Source of the DNA: Adlercreutzia hattorii
GTDB lineage: Bacteria > Actinomycetota > Coriobacteriia > Coriobacteriales > Eggerthellaceae
Direction: 5' to 3'
DNA length: 64,000 nt
Assembly: GCF_011405655.1 (NCBI RefSeq)
Contig: NZ_AP022829.1
Span: 1,101,001-1,165,000, forward strand
The notes under the pieces were generated by a model. The model saw only the letters and a program-made list of their open reading frames with translations, did not search any database and was not told the origin of the DNA. Below are positions 63,062 to 64,000 of the stretch, in pieces; positions within the stretch are counted from its first letter, which is position 1; each line of letters begins with the position of its first letter. The position numbers and the translations under genes are program-made.

Positions 63062-64000
63062 ATGGAAGGATTGCAAGATATTTGGGGCTGGCAGCCCGCC
63101 CTGTACCTGTTTTTGGGCGGCATGGGCGCCGGCGCGTTCATCGCTGCCATGGTGGTGTACTTCAGGGAGGGCGACAAGGCGCGCTCCACGGTGTTCGCGT
63201 CGCTTGTGGCCGCTGTTGTCTGCCTCGCCGTGGGCCTGCTGCTGCTTTTGAGCGAGCTCATCACGCCCTTGCGCGGTATGATGATGTGGCAGAGCTTCTC
63301 GAACTTCGGCTCGTGGATGACCTTCGGCGCCTGGATCGTGTTCGCGGCTCTCGTGGTATTCGCTCTTGAGGCCATCGTCGTCTGGGAGAAGACGGCCGGG
63401 GCTTTGGCGAAGCGCATCAAGGGCTTCGACGGGTATGCGCCGAAGCTGGCGCGCGCGTTAGGCGTCGTCAGCTGCGTGCTGGGCTTCTGCGTGGCGGTGT
63501 ACACGGGCATTCTGCTCATGAGCGCTCCGGGTGTTCCGCTCTGGAACACATTGCTCCTGCCGTGCTTGTTCACGGTGTCGGCGCTGGATACCGGCGTGGC
63601 TCTGGTGGAGGTTATCGCGCTGGCCAACCGTAAGAAGGCCGCGCTTTCCAAGGAGACGAACCGCATTTTGGAGTACGCGGTCGTGGCGCTGGTGGTGTTG
63701 GAGCTGGCAGTGTTGGCCCTCCTTTTGGTCTCCATGGCGGGCTCGCCGGTTCAGGAGTCCCACGAGGCCGCCGTTGCCGCCCAATCGGCCGCACTCATCA
63801 TCGGAGGCGATCTGGCTCTGCCGTTCTGGGCGCTGGTCGTCCTGGTTGGACTGGTCTGCCCCCTTGCGGCGGCGCTTGTCGCCCTGGTGGGCAAGTCCGA
63901 CAAGGCCCAGGGCGCCACGCTCTGGGGTGCTTTGGGCGCCATGATCGGCGGCTGCGCTCTGCGCTTCATCATCGTTATGGCCGGCCTTCATGCCGACCCG
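63062..64000 (+). CDS. NrfD-type quinol oxidoreductase membrane subunit (3' end outside window)
   Basis: The 313 visible residues form about eight to nine helices, starting with the NrfD motif WGWQPALYLFLGGMGAGAF. It would oxidise menaquinol and pass electrons to the exported ferredoxin of the preceding gene. AAGGAGAGAG precedes ATG 63062. The frame is open to the window end, so length and downstream genes cannot be judged. Confidence 0.9.
   Translation, partial: MEGLQDIWGWQPALYLFLGGMGAGAFIAAMVVYFREGDKARSTVFASLVAAVVCLAVGLLLLLSELITPLRGMMMWQSFSNFGSWMTFGAWIVFAALVVFALEAIVVWEKTAGALAKRIKGFDGYAPKLARALGVVSCVLGFCVAVYTGILLMSAPGVPLWNTLLLPCLFTVSALDTGVALVEVIALANRKKAALSKETNRILEYAVVALVVLELAVLALLLVSMAGSPVQESHEAAVAAQSAALIIGGDLALPFWALVVLVGLVCPLAAALVALVGKSDKAQGATLWGALGAMIGGCALRFIIVMAGLHADP

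Overview
The window is high-GC chromosomal DNA from an anaerobic actinobacterium, most likely a gut Eggerthellaceae (class Coriobacteriia). The evidence is an FtsA-less division cluster with SepF, YggT and DivIVA, several Tat-exported respiratory reductases, a polytopic membrane LuxR regulator beside a FAD reductase, and a flavodiiron protein. I infer the taxon from gene content and have not matched it to a named genome.

Layout. 1-5841: the end of a membrane protein gene, then a complete molybdopterin (DMSO reductase-type) respiratory operon of catalytic subunit, four-cluster ferredoxin, TorD-type chaperone and NrfD/DmsC-type anchor. 5910-7278: a GntR/YtrA regulator and a stomatin-like protein. 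7424-13098 (minus strand): aspartate aminotransferase, ATP-grasp ligase, aspartate racemase and AsnB-type amidotransferase, which together look like a D-Asp/D-Asn peptidoglycan module. 13341-17439: a sodium/solute symporter, a flavodiiron protein and an NlpC/P60 hydrolase. 17765-22206: the translation/export block tRNA-Tyr, tRNA-Thr, tRNA-Met, tuf, rpmG, tRNA-Trp, secE, nusG, rplK, rplA, ending in a UUCG terminator. 22211-28548: nadK, murJ, map, pyrG and a DUF1269 protein. 28725-32154: an exported FAD reductase divergent from a membrane-embedded LuxR regulator. 32224-32859: a HicAB toxin-antitoxin pair with its own promoter and operator. 33004-36288: a tight DUF1846, TRIC-like channel and asparaginase operon. 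36285-37208: a XerD-like recombinase.

37508-58807 is the division and cell wall (dcw) cluster: mraZ with a 10-bp-phased array of MraZ boxes over its promoter, then rsmH, ftsL, ftsI, murE, murF, mraY, murD, ftsW, murG, murC, murB, ftsQ, ftsZ, pgeF, yggS, sepF, yggT and divIVA. It has no ftsA or ddl. A structured inverted-repeat element with about 55-bp arms lies between ftsQ and ftsZ.

58881-64000 holds a second respiratory module: a tandem-domain MarR regulator, divergent from an exported FAD reductase, a multiheme c-type lipoprotein, an exported four-cluster ferredoxin and an NrfD-type quinol oxidoreductase cut by the window end. Its gene content suggests a menaquinol to NrfD, Fe-S, multiheme c and flavin reductase chain, with an organic acceptor that the sequence does not identify.
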